Assembly: GCA_013416405.1 (NCBI GenBank)
Contig: JACCET010000002.1
Span: 62,001-126,000, forward strand
DNA: 64,000 nt
Direction of reading: 5' to 3'
Source: Alcaligenaceae bacterium
GTDB lineage: Bacteria; Pseudomonadota; Gammaproteobacteria; Burkholderiales; Burkholderiaceae_B
Program-made: the position numbers and the translations under genes
Notes under the pieces: model-generated
What the model saw: the letters and a program-made list of their open reading frames with translations, nothing else
The model's database searches: none
Told to the model about the DNA's origin: nothing
Shown: in pieces, positions 16,848 to 25,967 of the stretch
How positions within the stretch are numbered: the stretch's first letter is position 1
Layout of the letters: every line of letters begins with the position of its first letter

Positions 16848-18368
16848 ATGAGCACTCGCAGGTTAGGCGGTTTGAGTTTGATATTGGTGGGTGCGCTGGG
16901 CGGCGTGCTGGTCAGCCTGGGCATCACGGCTGCTGCGCAGCGCGGCGATCCGCTGCCTCTTAAAGAGCTGCAGCAGTTTGCCAACGTATTTGCCGCCATT
17001 AAAAGCAGCTATGTCGAGCCCGTCACCGACGAAAAACTGGTCAACGATGCCATCAAGGGTCTGTTCAACGACCTTGACCCGCATTCCACCTACCTCGACG
17101 CCGAGGCTTTCAAGGAAATGGAAGCTGTCACACAAGGTGGTTTCGGTGGTCTGGGTATAGAAATCGGCAGTGAAGACGGCATGCCCAAGGTGATTTCTCC
17201 CATAGAAGACACACCTGCGGCGCGGGCCGGCATTCTAGCGGGCGACCTCATCACCCATATCGACGGCAAGCCAACCAAGGGCATGACCCTTAGCGAGGCC
17301 ATCAAGTTGATGCGCGGTGAGCCCAAAACGCCCATCGTGCTGACCATCAAGCGACAAGACAACGATAAGCCCGTCGTGGTTCATATCGTGCGCGACCTGA
17401 TCAAGGTGCGCAGCGTGCGCAGCAAAATGCTCGATGACAATATTGCTTATGTGCGCATTGCACAGTTTCAGGAACGTACGGTCGAAGATCTTGGGCGTCA
17501 GCTCAGCGAACTGGGCAGCAAGGGCGTACCCAAGGCGCTTATTCTAGACCTGCGCAACGATCCGGGTGGCTTGCTCGATGGCGCCATCGGGGTATCTTCT
17601 GCCTTCCTGAAGCCCGATGTGCTGGTCGTGTCGACCAAGGGTCGTATTCCTTCGTCCAATCGCGAATTCTTTTCCAAGCAGGCCGGCTATATGCAGAATT
17701 TCCTGGGCAGCGAAGATGGCCCGGATGCCTCTAAAGTAGCGGCTTGGGCCAGAACCGTGCCTATGGTGGTGCTGGTCAATGTCGGCTCGGCATCGGCCTC
17801 TGAAATTGTGGCCGGCGCCCTGCAGGATTACGAACGCGCCAAGATTATCGGCAGCCGAACCTTTGGCAAGGGCTCGGTGCAAAGCGTATTGCCGCTCAGT
17901 GAAGACACCGGCATCAAGCTGACCACAGCGCTGTACTACACGCCCAAGGGCCGTTCCATACAGGTCACCGGAGTCGAACCCGACATCGAAGTCGATGATA
18001 CGGCGCAAGGCAGTCTGTTCCGCCTGCCTCGCGAAGTCGATCTGCAGCGCCATCTGCTGAACAGCAACTTCGAAGAAACCGACGAAGACCAGCCCAAGGA
18101 AGATGAACGCAAAGAGCAGCCCAAGATGTTCGAGTTCGGCGGAGCCGATGATTATCAGCTGAAGCAGGCCATCAACTTCCTGGAAGGGCGTCCGGTCAAG
18201 AAGAATGACCCCAGCCTGGTTGCCAAGGCCGACAAGCCCGTCGCTCAGGCCGAGGCCAAAGACGGCAGTACGCCAGACGCTGAAAAAAAAAGTCCAGTGA
18301 ATCGCGCTGATCCCAACGTCCAGCGCTTCCGGATCACCCCGGACGGAGTGGTGCCGGTACCGCAATGA
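16848..18368 (+). CDS. ctpA: S41-family C-terminal processing peptidase
   Basis: A 506-residue CtpA-type serine protease. It has an N-terminal signal/anchor (LGGLSLILVGALGGVLVSLGI), a PDZ domain (GGFGGLGIEIGSEDGMPKVISPIEDTPAARAGILAGDLI), and the S41 catalytic core with the Ser in GSASASEIVAG and the Lys in FGKGSVQSVLPL. The C-terminal tail is charged (EETDEDQPKEDERKEQPK). It trims periplasmic substrates at their C-termini. I prefer the ATG at 16848, with GGGAA upstream, to the ATG at 16842. The next gene starts inside the stop codon region (ATGA). Confidence 0.92.
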   Translation: MSTRRLGGLSLILVGALGGVLVSLGITAAAQRGDPLPLKELQQFANVFAAIKSSYVEPVTDEKLVNDAIKGLFNDLDPHSTYLDAEAFKEMEAVTQGGFGGLGIEIGSEDGMPKVISPIEDTPAARAGILAGDLITHIDGKPTKGMTLSEAIKLMRGEPKTPIVLTIKRQDNDKPVVVHIVRDLIKVRSVRSKMLDDNIAYVRIAQFQERTVEDLGRQLSELGSKGVPKALILDLRNDPGGLLDGAIGVSSAFLKPDVLVVSTKGRIPSSNREFFSKQAGYMQNFLGSEDGPDASKVAAWARTVPMVVLVNVGSASASEIVAGALQDYERAKIIGSRTFGKGSVQSVLPLSEDTGIKLTTALYYTPKGRSIQVTGVEPDIEVDDTAQGSLFRLPREVDLQRHLLNSNFEETDEDQPKEDERKEQPKMFEFGGADDYQLKQAINFLEGRPVKKNDPSLVAKADKPVAQAEAKDGSTPDAEKKSPVNRADPNVQRFRITPDGVVPVPQ

Positions 18369-19144
18369 ACGACGAACATTTGCTGCGCTATGCCAGGCAT
18401 ATTTTGCTGGACGAGTTCGGCATAGAAGGACAAGAGCGGCTGCAGGCTGCGCGTGTTCTGATAGTGGGTGCCGGGGGGCTGGGTTCTCCGGCGGCCTGTT
18501 ATCTGGCCGCATCGGGCGTAGGTCATCTGGTGCTGGCCGACGACGACGAGGTTGAACTCAGCAACCTACAACGACAAATCCTGCATACCACCGACCGCAT
18601 AGGCTGGCCCAAGGCCAAATCAGGCCAACACATGCTGCAGGCGCTGAATCCCCACATCCGCATACAGCCGCTGGTTCAGCGCCTTGACGACGCCGCCCTG
18701 GACGAACAAGTGACCCTGGCCGACCTGGTGCTGGACTGCTGCGATAACTTTGCTACCCGCCATGCGGTGAATCGCGCTTGCGTCAGGCATCGCAAGCCTT
18801 TGGTGTCAGGCGCCGCCATACGGTTTGCAGGTCAGATCAGTGTGTTTGATCTACGCCGCGACGATGCGCCCTGCTATCACTGTCTTTTTCCCGAGGCTGA
18901 TGATGCCGAAGAGTTGCGCTGCGCCACGACTGGTGTGCTTGCGCCGCTGGTGGGCATAGTCGGCAGCACCCAGGCGGCCGAGGCCATCAAAATACTGACC
19001 GGCATGGGCGAACCTCTGGTGGGGCGCATGTTGTGCCTGGATGCCCTGGAAATGCAGTGGCAAACTCTGCGTTTCAGGCGTGATCCCGATTGCCTGGTTT
19101 GTGCAGGGCGCGACGGCCGGCCAGCAACTGCCCCACCGAGTTGA
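18365..19144 (+). CDS. ThiF/MoeB/HesA-family sulfur-carrier adenylyltransferase
   Basis: A 259-residue E1-like enzyme. It has the ATP-binding GAGGLGSPAACYLAASGVGHLVLADDD, the segment VELSNLQRQILHTTDRIGWPK, and zinc-binding cysteine pairs in CYHCLFP and CLVCAGR. It activates the C-terminus of a small sulfur carrier (MoaD or ThiS) by adenylation; sequence alone does not separate MoeB from ThiF. It overlaps ctpA by 4 bp. Its last 71 bp overlap the convergent HAD gene. Confidence 0.88.
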   Translation: MNDEHLLRYARHILLDEFGIEGQERLQAARVLIVGAGGLGSPAACYLAASGVGHLVLADDDEVELSNLQRQILHTTDRIGWPKAKSGQHMLQALNPHIRIQPLVQRLDDAALDEQVTLADLVLDCCDNFATRHAVNRACVRHRKPLVSGAAIRFAGQISVFDLRRDDAPCYHCLFPEADDAEELRCATTGVLAPLVGIVGSTQAAEAIKILTGMGEPLVGRMLCLDALEMQWQTLRFRRDPDCLVCAGRDGRPATAPPS

Positions 19145-19835
19145 CGCGTAAGTCCACATATTGGCTGCGTCCACGGTGGGTGGACGAGAAAGGCGTTTCA
19201 GGATGAAAGACATGTACGGTGCGCATGCCGATCTGGCGCGCGCTTTTCAGGTTACGCAAAGTGTCTTCCACCAGAACGACCTGGCGGGCCGGGACGGCCA
19301 GCCGGTTCAGCACCTGGCGCATCAGGGCGAGCGAGGGCTTGGGCCGCATCCGCCCCTGCATGGTCATGTGGTCTATGGCCCACACGCATTCGAAGTGATG
19401 CAGTATGCCCAGGGTCTTGAGTACCTCGCGGGCATAAAACAGCGGGGCGTTGGTGAGCAGTATCTTGCGGCCTTTAAGCCGTTTCAGCTTGCGCCCCAGC
19501 CCGGTCTCGGCATGCACTAGCGGCGCCACCTGGAAATCGTGGCTGAGCGCCAGGAAATGCCTGGCATCGACGCCATGGTGGCGCACCATGCCTATTACCG
19601 TTGCGCCATAGCGTTGCCAGTACGATTTACGCAAGACATCGGCGGCTTCGACTTCCAGTGCAAGGGTGGAGGCCACGGCGCGGCCCATGGCGCCGTCTAT
19701 GGCCTTGAATATGCCTTTGGAACAATCATGCAGCGTATTGTCCAGATCGAACAGCCACACGGTTTCCTGGGCTTGGGCGCGGCTGGCGGGACGTCTGGGG
19801 TAAGAGGCGGCCAAGCTGGCCGCTGCAGGCCGCAT
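19074..19835 (-). CDS. HAD-superfamily pyrimidine 5'-nucleotidase-type hydrolase
   Basis: A 253-residue HAD hydrolase. Motif I is FDLDNTLHDCSKGIF, motif II LLTNAP, and the C-terminal VVLVEDTLRNLKSARQIGMRTVHV holds motifs III/IV. The pattern is that of the SDT1/pyrimidine 5'-nucleotidase group, common in betaproteobacteria next to argB. The first 25 residues are not family-like, so the true start may be further in. It ends inside the convergent MoeB-type gene. Confidence 0.82.
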   Translation of the reverse strand: MRPAAASLAASYPRRPASRAQAQETVWLFDLDNTLHDCSKGIFKAIDGAMGRAVASTLALEVEAADVLRKSYWQRYGATVIGMVRHHGVDARHFLALSHDFQVAPLVHAETGLGRKLKRLKGRKILLTNAPLFYAREVLKTLGILHHFECVWAIDHMTMQGRMRPKPSLALMRQVLNRLAVPARQVVLVEDTLRNLKSARQIGMRTVHVFHPETPFSSTHRGRSQYVDLRVNSVGQLLAGRRALHKPGNRDHA

Positions 19836-20735
19836 TCAGTGCGAGCTGATCATGGTTCCCACGCCCTGGTCGGTCAGGATTTCAAGCAGCAGGCAATGCG
19901 GCACCCGGCCATCGACAACGTGCACGGAAGTTACGCCGTTGCGGGCCGCGTCGAGCGCCGATGAAATCTTGGGCAGCATGCCGCCCGAGATCGTGCCGTC
20001 TTTGAAGAGTTCGTCTATGGTTTGAGCCGAAAGGCTGCGCAGAAGCTCGCCATTCTTGTCGAGCACGCCCGGGGTGTTGGTCATCATGACCAGTTTTTCG
20101 GCACCCAGGACTTCGGCCATTTTGCCTGCTACGACATCGGCGTTGATGTTGTAGGCCCGGCCGTCTTCGCCATAGCCTATGGACGAGATGACAGGAATGA
20201 ACTGGTCGTCTTGGAGCGCCTTGACGACTGCCGGTTCAATGCGGGTAATGTCGCCCACGTAACCGATATCTAGCCATTGTCCGGGGTTGTCGCTGTCGGC
20301 CAGCATTTTCTTGCGTGTCTGGATCAGGCAGCCGTCTTTGCCGGTCAGGCCAACTGCCTTGCCGCCGGCTTCGTTGATCATCATGACGATGTCTTGCTGC
20401 ACCTGGCCGCCCAGCACCCACTCAACGACTTCCATAGTTTCGGCGTCGGTAATGCGCATGCCTTGTACAAACGAGCCTTCCTTGCCTATGCGTTTCAGGG
20501 CGGCATTGATTTGCGGGCCGCCGCCGTGCACCACGATGGGGTTGAGCCCGACCAGCTTGAGCAGCACGACATCGTGTGCGAAGCTGCGTTGCAGCTCTTC
20601 TTCTATCATGGCGTTGCCGCCGTATTTGATGACGACGGTTTTACCGTGAAAGCGCCGGATATAGGGCAGGGCCTCGGCCAGCACATCGGCTTTTACAGTG
20701 GAGGAATAGCTGGGGGGCAGGTCGGGGGAACTCAT
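19836..20735 (-). CDS. argB: acetylglutamate kinase ArgB
   Basis: A 299-residue ArgB. It has the N-terminal [53 protein letters not shown], and the C-terminal [46 protein letters not shown]. It phosphorylates N-acetylglutamate, the second step of arginine synthesis. It overlaps the upstream redoxin gene by one base and abuts the HAD gene. Confidence 0.96.
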   Translation of the reverse strand: MSSPDLPPSYSSTVKADVLAEALPYIRRFHGKTVVIKYGGNAMIEEELQRSFAHDVVLLKLVGLNPIVVHGGGPQINAALKRIGKEGSFVQGMRITDAETMEVVEWVLGGQVQQDIVMMINEAGGKAVGLTGKDGCLIQTRKKMLADSDNPGQWLDIGYVGDITRIEPAVVKALQDDQFIPVISSIGYGEDGRAYNINADVVAGKMAEVLGAEKLVMMTNTPGVLDKNGELLRSLSAQTIDELFKDGTISGGMLPKISSALDAARNGVTSVHVVDGRVPHCLLLEILTDQGVGTMISSH

Positions 20736-21229
20736 TAGCTGGCCAGTGCCTTGTTGACGGTGCTCAGGAATGCTTGCTTGTCGTAGTTGCCAAGATAGCG
20801 CTTGATGATGTGGCCCTGCTTGTCGATAAGGAAAGCGGTGGGCGTGAGTTTTACGTCGCCAAATGCTTTGGCGATTTCGCCTTGCGCGTCTATGGCTACG
20901 GTAAAGGGCAGCTTGCGTGTTTCAGCATAGTTCTTGACGTAGTTGGCCGGATCGTACTGCATGGCCACGGCAATGGTGTCAAAGCCCTTGGGAGACAGGT
21001 CGTTGTAGTGCTGGATGGTGTCGGGCATTTGCGCGATGCAGGTTACGCAGCTGGTGGCCCAGAACTTGACCAGCACGACCTTGCCGCGCAGATCCTGCAT
21101 GGTGGTCTTTTCGCCGGTCAGCGAAGTAAAGGTGACGTCGGGTGCGGTTTTGGCCGAACCGGAAAACTGCCAAATGCCGATTCCGGCCAAGGCGATGACG
21201 GCAACTAGGCCGATAAGTGCTTTTTTCAT
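20735..21229 (-). CDS. TlpA-like membrane-anchored thiol:disulfide protein
   Basis: A 164-residue protein with an N-terminal helix ([19 protein letters not shown]) and a thioredoxin-fold domain. The redox site is CVTC in [18 protein letters not shown], and [12 protein letters not shown] carries the cis-proline. It is likely exported and anchored facing the periplasm, where it would reduce disulfides or cytochrome c maturation partners. Its ATG overlaps the upstream lipoprotein gene stop (ATGA). Confidence 0.87.
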   Translation of the reverse strand: MKKALIGLVAVIALAGIGIWQFSGSAKTAPDVTFTSLTGEKTTMQDLRGKVVLVKFWATSCVTCIAQMPDTIQHYNDLSPKGFDTIAVAMQYDPANYVKNYAETRKLPFTVAIDAQGEIAKAFGDVKLTPTAFLIDKQGHIIKRYLGNYDKQAFLSTVNKALAS

Positions 21230-21933
21230 TGAACTGGCATGGTTTCTACGCCATTGGACGCATTGCTGTCTGGCGTGTTGGTTGCGCTTGCGCTGGCATC
21301 GTCGACGGGGGCCGGCGATGCTTCTGCCGCAATGCTTTCAGGCGTAACGATCTGGAACAATTTTACTACTTTATTGACGCCGGTGACCCCAGCGGCCGCC
21401 TTGCCTGCCCGTTCGCTTTCCTGAGCAGTGACTTTGCCCATCAGGTAAACAATGCCGCGCTCGGTCGAGACATTGATGGTGCGGCTGGGGACTTCCTTGG
21501 TATTGATCAGGGCTGTTTTGACTTTAGAGGTTATCCAGGTGTCGTTGGTGCGCACGCTGATGGGGGTGATGTCGCCCACTCGCAGCTGATTAATGACTTT
21601 TTTGACCTTCTCGACGCCTTCCGCGGCGGTGCCGGCCTTCTGCTTGTCTTGCTCGGTGGGTACATCGCCCGTCAGCAACAACAGGCCGGCATAAGATATG
21701 GTGTTCACCCTGGCTTTGTCTTCGGGGAACAATCTGCGCATTTCAGCTCCGGCCTTCAATTCTATGGCTTGGTCTTCGACCTGCTCGCCCGTGGTGCGGC
21801 GATCAGTGGCGACCACGGCGGTGGTGGCCGCTGCGCCGCCCACGACCAAGGCGCCGCAACCGGCCAGTGTGGTCAGGCTTGCCAGGGCCAGGCTGGCCAG
21901 CATGATACGTTGCGAGTAGAACTTGATGGGCAT
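21226..21933 (-). CDS. BON-domain outer-membrane lipoprotein (DolP/YraP-like)
   Basis: A 235-residue lipoprotein. The lipobox is in LASLTTLAGCGALVV. Two BON domains follow, the first with DQAIELKAGAEMRRLFPEDKARVNTISYAGLLLLTGDVP and the second with VRTNDTWITSKVKTALINTKEVPSRTINVSTERGIVYLMGKV. The C-terminal tail is low-complexity (SASATNTPDSNASNG). DolP helps keep the outer membrane intact in E. coli. The order diaA, then this gene, matches the E. coli yraN-diaA-dolP order. The ATG at 21933 abuts the stop of the SIS gene. Confidence 0.87.
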   Translation of the reverse strand: MPIKFYSQRIMLASLALASLTTLAGCGALVVGGAAATTAVVATDRRTTGEQVEDQAIELKAGAEMRRLFPEDKARVNTISYAGLLLLTGDVPTEQDKQKAGTAAEGVEKVKKVINQLRVGDITPISVRTNDTWITSKVKTALINTKEVPSRTINVSTERGIVYLMGKVTAQESERAGKAAAGVTGVNKVVKLFQIVTPESIAAEASPAPVDDASASATNTPDSNASNGVETMPVQ

Positions 21934-22526
21934 TACAGATTGTCTCCGAGTAGTAGGGCGTCGATGCCATCGCAAAGGGCGTGCAGCAGCACAATGTGCA
22001 CTTCCTGGATGCGCATGGTGCGGTCGTGGGGGACGCACAAATGGATGTCGGCGTCGGTAAGGAATTCGCCGATTTGGCCGCCACCCTTGCCGGTCAGGGC
22101 TATGACATGCATTTCGCGGTCGTGGGCTGCCTCAATAGACCGGATGACGTTGGCAGAGTTCCCGCTGGTGGAAATGGCAACCAGCACATCGCCGGGCTGG
22201 CCCAGGGCGCTGACCTGGCGCTCGAAGATGGCGTCGAAGCCGTAGTCGTTGCCGACCGCCGTGAGTATGGAGGTGTCGGTATTGAGGGCGATACCCGCCA
22301 GGGGCAGGCGATCGCGTTCAAAGCGGCCCACCAGTTCGGCAATGAAATGCTGGGCGTCGGCGGCAGAACCGCCATTGCCGCAGGCAAGGATTTTGCCGTT
22401 GTTGGCCAGCGCCCCGAACAAAAGGTCTACGGCCACCGACAAAGGCTGGGCCAGTTCACGCGAACTGGTCTTGAAAGTGTCTATCGCATCGTCGAAGTGC
22501 GATGTCATGAGAGAAGTCATGTCCAT
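21933..22526 (-). CDS. diaA: SIS-domain phosphoheptose isomerase-like protein (DiaA/GmhA family)
   Basis: A 197-residue SIS protein. It has GKILACGNGGSAADAQHFIAELVGRFERDRLPLAGIALNTDTSILTAVGNDYGF and LVAISTSGNSANVIRSIEAAHD. The family holds both GmhA (sedoheptulose 7-phosphate isomerase) and DiaA (DnaA-binding initiator factor). The gene order with yraN-type and dolP-like genes favours DiaA, but the two are close. The start is uncertain: ATGs at 22526, 22520 and 22508 and a GTG at 22553 are all open. Confidence 0.8.
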   Translation of the reverse strand: MDMTSLMTSHFDDAIDTFKTSSRELAQPLSVAVDLLFGALANNGKILACGNGGSAADAQHFIAELVGRFERDRLPLAGIALNTDTSILTAVGNDYGFDAIFERQVSALGQPGDVLVAISTSGNSANVIRSIEAAHDREMHVIALTGKGGGQIGEFLTDADIHLCVPHDRTMRIQEVHIVLLHALCDGIDALLLGDNL

Positions 22527-22597
22527 GGACGTGATTATCTCATGACCGCGCACAAAAATTTATGCCAATCGATTACAGCGCGTGTCGCAGACTGGCC

Positions 22598-23077
22598 TTA
22601 TTCATTGAATGCGCCGCGTATCCAGTGCAATCCGGCAGGCTCGACGCTGATGACGTCGAAACGGCAGGCTGGCACACGGCCATGAAAGTAGCGCTTGACC
22701 AGGATGGGCAGAAAGAAGTTGGCGGTTTTTACCAGACGCCGCTGCTTGTGGCGGTTTACACTGGCGGCGGCCCCGCCGTATTCCAGGGTGCCGCGGTGGC
22801 GCACTTCTATGAAGGCCAGAATGCCATGATCGTTGGCCACCACGTCAAGTTCGCCGGTTTTGCTGCGCAGATTGCGGCCCAGGACGATCAGGCCTCGTGC
22901 CTGCAGGTAATCGCAGGCGCGCTCTTCGGCCTCGCGTCCTGCCCGCTGGGTCGGTGAGAGCAACGGCGGGCTGGTATTGCCGGAGTGCGGCCTGGCGGAA
23001 TTTTTGCGGCGCCTGGCTCGCACCGCTTTTTGTTGCGCGGCCCGGGCCAGTTCGTAGGGCAGTGCCTGATTGTCCAT
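22598..23077 (-). CDS. UPF0102 (YraN) nuclease-fold protein
   Basis: A 159-residue protein with the UPF0102 core: GREAEERACDYLQARGLIVLGRNLRSKTGELDVVANDHGILAFIEVRHRG. The pattern resembles the PD-(D/E)XK endonuclease fold, here with EVR where Lys is usual. The N-terminal 45 residues are basic and not conserved. Function is not established. It is divergent from rsmI by only 37 bp. Confidence 0.85.
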   Translation of the reverse strand: MDNQALPYELARAAQQKAVRARRRKNSARPHSGNTSPPLLSPTQRAGREAEERACDYLQARGLIVLGRNLRSKTGELDVVANDHGILAFIEVRHRGTLEYGGAAASVNRHKQRRLVKTANFFLPILVKRYFHGRVPACRFDVISVEPAGLHWIRGAFNE

Positions 23078-23114
23078 GGTTTAACCCCGTCTTATAAAAG
23101 GTCTCTTTTCAAGT

Positions 23115-24062
23115 ATGAGCGAGATGCGCGATTTTTCAGACTCCCTGGCGACATGGAAACGTCTCACCGAGCGTGTGGATGGACAGAATTGGCCTGCGGC
23201 CAGCCTGTATGTGATTGCCACGCCCATAGGCAATCTGGGTGACCTGAGCCTGCGCGCCTGGCAGGCGCTGGGTCGCTGCGATGTCATTGCCGCTGAAGAC
23301 ACCCGCGCAAGCCGGGCCTTGCTTGATGCCTGGGGGGTCTCAACGCCCCTGATGGCCGCTCACCGCCACAACGAGGCGACAGCTGCTCAGGCCATTGTTG
23401 AACGGCTGGCGGCCGGCGAACGTGTGGCGCTGGTGTCCGATGCCGGGGCACCGGCGGTCAGTGATCCGGGCGCGCGCATTGTGCGGGCCGCACGTCAGGC
23501 GGGCTATCTGGTCATTCCCATTCCCGGAGCCAGTGCTGTTATTGCCGCCTTGATGGCCAGCGGCGTCACATCTGACGAGAACCCGGCTTTTGTCTTTGCC
23601 GGCTTCATGCCCGCCAAATCTGGCGCTCGGCAAAAATGGCTCAAGCAATGGTGTGCGTTGCCCGCGCCCGTCGTCATGTTTGAATCTCCCCACCGCCTGT
23701 CGGCCGCCATCAAGGATCTGCTGCAGGTTTGCGGTCCCGATCGCCTGCTGACGCTGGCGCGCGAGCTGACCAAGCGCTTCGAGCAGGTGCATACCGTCAG
23801 AATGGCCGAAGCGGCCGACTGGCTGGCGCAGGATGCGCACCACGGCCAGGGTGAGTTTGTATTGATAGTGCACCAGGCCGAACAACAGACAGTTAGCGAT
23901 GATATTGATCCGGCGGCCGTCGTATTGCTGGATGCTTTGCTGGAACATATGTCGCTGCGTGATGCCGCAAGGGTTGCGGCCAAGGTTTCGGGTGTGCAGC
24001 GCGACGTGTTGTACGCGCTGGCGCTGGCGCGCAAGGGTGCGGTAGCGCCAGACAGCGAATAG
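23115..24062 (+). CDS. rsmI: 16S rRNA (cytidine1402-2'-O)-methyltransferase RsmI
   Basis: A 315-residue tetrapyrrole-methylase-fold enzyme. It has SLYVIATPIGNLGDLSLRAWQAL, AAEDTRASRALLDAWGV, VSDAGAPAVSDPGARIVRAARQAG and MFESPHRLSAAIKDL, all RsmI hallmarks. It 2'-O-methylates C1402 of 16S rRNA with S-adenosylmethionine. The N-terminal 27 residues precede the conserved start, so an internal start is possible. In E. coli it is divergent from lpoA-yraN; here the yraN-type gene is directly divergent and no lpoA is present. Confidence 0.93.
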   Translation: MSEMRDFSDSLATWKRLTERVDGQNWPAASLYVIATPIGNLGDLSLRAWQALGRCDVIAAEDTRASRALLDAWGVSTPLMAAHRHNEATAAQAIVERLAAGERVALVSDAGAPAVSDPGARIVRAARQAGYLVIPIPGASAVIAALMASGVTSDENPAFVFAGFMPAKSGARQKWLKQWCALPAPVVMFESPHRLSAAIKDLLQVCGPDRLLTLARELTKRFEQVHTVRMAEAADWLAQDAHHGQGEFVLIVHQAEQQTVSDDIDPAAVVLLDALLEHMSLRDAARVAAKVSGVQRDVLYALALARKGAVAPDSE

Positions 24063-24085
24063 GCTATCACGCCGCGACCTGCCGC

Positions 24086-25075
24086 TTATTCCGTGTGCCC
24101 CAGCGTCACAGCCGATGGCTGCCCGGTTTCCTGCTGTATGCGTATGGCTGCATTCACGGCTGCCGTGCGCGAGGGGTAGGGCCCGATACGAACCCGGTAC
24201 AGCTCGCTCGAAGCCTGTACATGAACTGGCCGACTTTCCACACTCTTGATTTGCATACCGATTTCTTGCGCCAGATTTTCAGCGGTATTGGCCGCCGAGA
24301 ATGCGGCAAACTGCAGGTAGATCTGATTTGCAGGCGGTGTGGGGCTGAATGAACTTTCCTTGTGCTGCAGGGCTGCCAGGGCGTCTGGCGTGGCGGGTCT
24401 GGGCGCCACGGGTTCCGTTGCGGTAATCAATATGGGTGGTGGCGCGGGTGCAGCGGGTGGGGCGACGGGAACCGGCCTGGGCTCGGGCGCCTGCTCGAAA
24501 TTTCCGTCGCGAATGTCCTGGTTGGTGATGGCTTCGACAATGACCTGCCCGCTGCCTGGGCCTATCAGCCCGAGCTTGGCGGCGGCAACATAAGACAGGT
24601 CTATGATGCGCTTGCTATGGAAGGGCCCGCGATCATTGACGCGCACAATGATAGACCTGCCGTTGGAAGCATGGGTTACGCGCGCGTAACTGGGCAGCGG
24701 CAAAGTCGGGTGTGCGGCGCTCATGGCGTACATATCGTAGGTTTCGCCGTTGGCTGTTTTATTGCCGTGGAATTTGCGCCCATACCAGGATGCCGTGCCT
24801 TGCTGGCGGAACGGTTTCTCGTCGCTGACCGGCACATAGCGCTTGCCGAAAACCACATAAGGACGAAAGTTGGCCTTGGCGTGTTTTTCCAGGCGCGGCG
24901 TGGCGTTGGGTATGGCGGCGATATCGTCAGGAATATTGCTGCCTGGGCCGTCGTCCTTGTAGTAGCCCCCGCCTTTGCTGCTGCTGGTGCTGCTGCCGCC
25001 CGGGCCCGAGCAGCCGGCCAGCACGAGCAGGCCTGCACCCAGCAGCATCAACAATGCAGAGCGCATGCGACTCAT
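24086..25075 (-). CDS. rlpA: RlpA-like septal-ring lipoprotein with SPOR domain
   Basis: A 329-residue lipoprotein (lipobox LGAGLLVLAGCSG). A glycine/serine linker leads to the double-psi beta-barrel domain (QQGTASWYGRKFHGNKTANGETYDMYAMSAAHPTLPLPSYARVTH and IIVRVNDRGPFHSKRIIDLSYVAAAKLG), then a proline-rich linker and a C-terminal SPOR domain (IYLQFAAFSAANTAENLAQEI, ELYRVRIGPYPSRTAAVNAA). RlpA binds or cuts denuded glycan at the septum. Its ATG overlaps the rapZ stop (ATGA). Confidence 0.9.
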   Translation of the reverse strand: MSRMRSALLMLLGAGLLVLAGCSGPGGSSTSSSKGGGYYKDDGPGSNIPDDIAAIPNATPRLEKHAKANFRPYVVFGKRYVPVSDEKPFRQQGTASWYGRKFHGNKTANGETYDMYAMSAAHPTLPLPSYARVTHASNGRSIIVRVNDRGPFHSKRIIDLSYVAAAKLGLIGPGSGQVIVEAITNQDIRDGNFEQAPEPRPVPVAPPAAPAPPPILITATEPVAPRPATPDALAALQHKESSFSPTPPANQIYLQFAAFSAANTAENLAQEIGMQIKSVESRPVHVQASSELYRVRIGPYPSRTAAVNAAIRIQQETGQPSAVTLGHTE

Positions 25076-25947
25076 GGGATATCGGGTGGTGGCGGCTGGT
25101 TGCGGTGGCGTACCAGCAGTGGCGAGTGATCGGCAAAGCGCAATGCCAGTTGCTCGATGACGTAGACGGAGCGGTGTTTACCGCCGGTGCAGCCCACGGC
25201 CACGGTCAGGTAGTTGCGGGTGTCCTGCATATACAGCGGCAGCCAGCGCCGGATGAAGCCGGCGATGTCTTCTATCATGGTTTCCACGCTGCCAAACTGG
25301 GCCAGCCACTTGGCCACCGGCGCGTCGCGTCCGGTGAGCTCACGCAGCTCGCTGTCGTAGTGGGGATTGGGCAGGCAGCGCACGTCGAAGACCAGGTCGG
25401 CATCGCCCGGCACGCCGCGTTTGTAGGCAAACGATTCAAAGGTCAGCACAACGGGCGCCCGGTCGGCCTGGATCAGGTCGCGAACCCAGGCGCGCAGTTG
25501 GCCGGGCGTCAGGTCGGACGTATCAATAACGTGCTCCTGTTCGCGCATGGGCGCCAGCAGCTCTCTTTCGGTGTCTATGCACTCTTGCAGCGAGGGCGAT
25601 TTGCCGTCTTGCTGCAGCCTGTCGGTAAGCGGATGGCGGCGCCGGGATTCGGAGTAGCGCTGCTGTAGCGTGTGATCATTGGCGTCCAGGAAAATCACCC
25701 GGAATGCCGTGCCCATGGCACGCAGGCCGGTAATGACGTCGGGCAGTTCGGTCAGTTCGCCTTGCGAGCGTACGTCTATGGCCACAGCTACCCGTTCAAG
25801 CTTGGCTTCGCGCGTACTGGCAATGAACTCGTGCAGAAAGCGCACGGGCAGGTTGTCGACACAGGTGTAGCCGGCGTCTTCCAGCAGGCGTAGTGCAACC
25901 GATTTGCCTGAACCCGAAATGCCTGTAATGAGAACGATATTGAACAT
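25072..25947 (-). CDS. rapZ: RNase adapter protein RapZ
   Basis: A 291-residue RapZ. Walker A is ITGISGSGKSVALRLLEDAGY, with VFDVRCLPNPHYDSELRELTGRD and VAVGCTGGKHRSVYVIEQLA in the C-terminal half. In enterics RapZ controls glucosamine-6-phosphate synthase by directing small RNAs to RNase E; here it sits after ptsN and hprK, where the gene is found in most proteobacteria. It abuts hprK by 20 bp. Confidence 0.94.
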   Translation of the reverse strand: MFNIVLITGISGSGKSVALRLLEDAGYTCVDNLPVRFLHEFIASTREAKLERVAVAIDVRSQGELTELPDVITGLRAMGTAFRVIFLDANDHTLQQRYSESRRRHPLTDRLQQDGKSPSLQECIDTERELLAPMREQEHVIDTSDLTPGQLRAWVRDLIQADRAPVVLTFESFAYKRGVPGDADLVFDVRCLPNPHYDSELRELTGRDAPVAKWLAQFGSVETMIEDIAGFIRRWLPLYMQDTRNYLTVAVGCTGGKHRSVYVIEQLALRFADHSPLLVRHRNQPPPPDIP

Positions 25948-25967
25948 GACTGAGGGATCCTGCGGAA

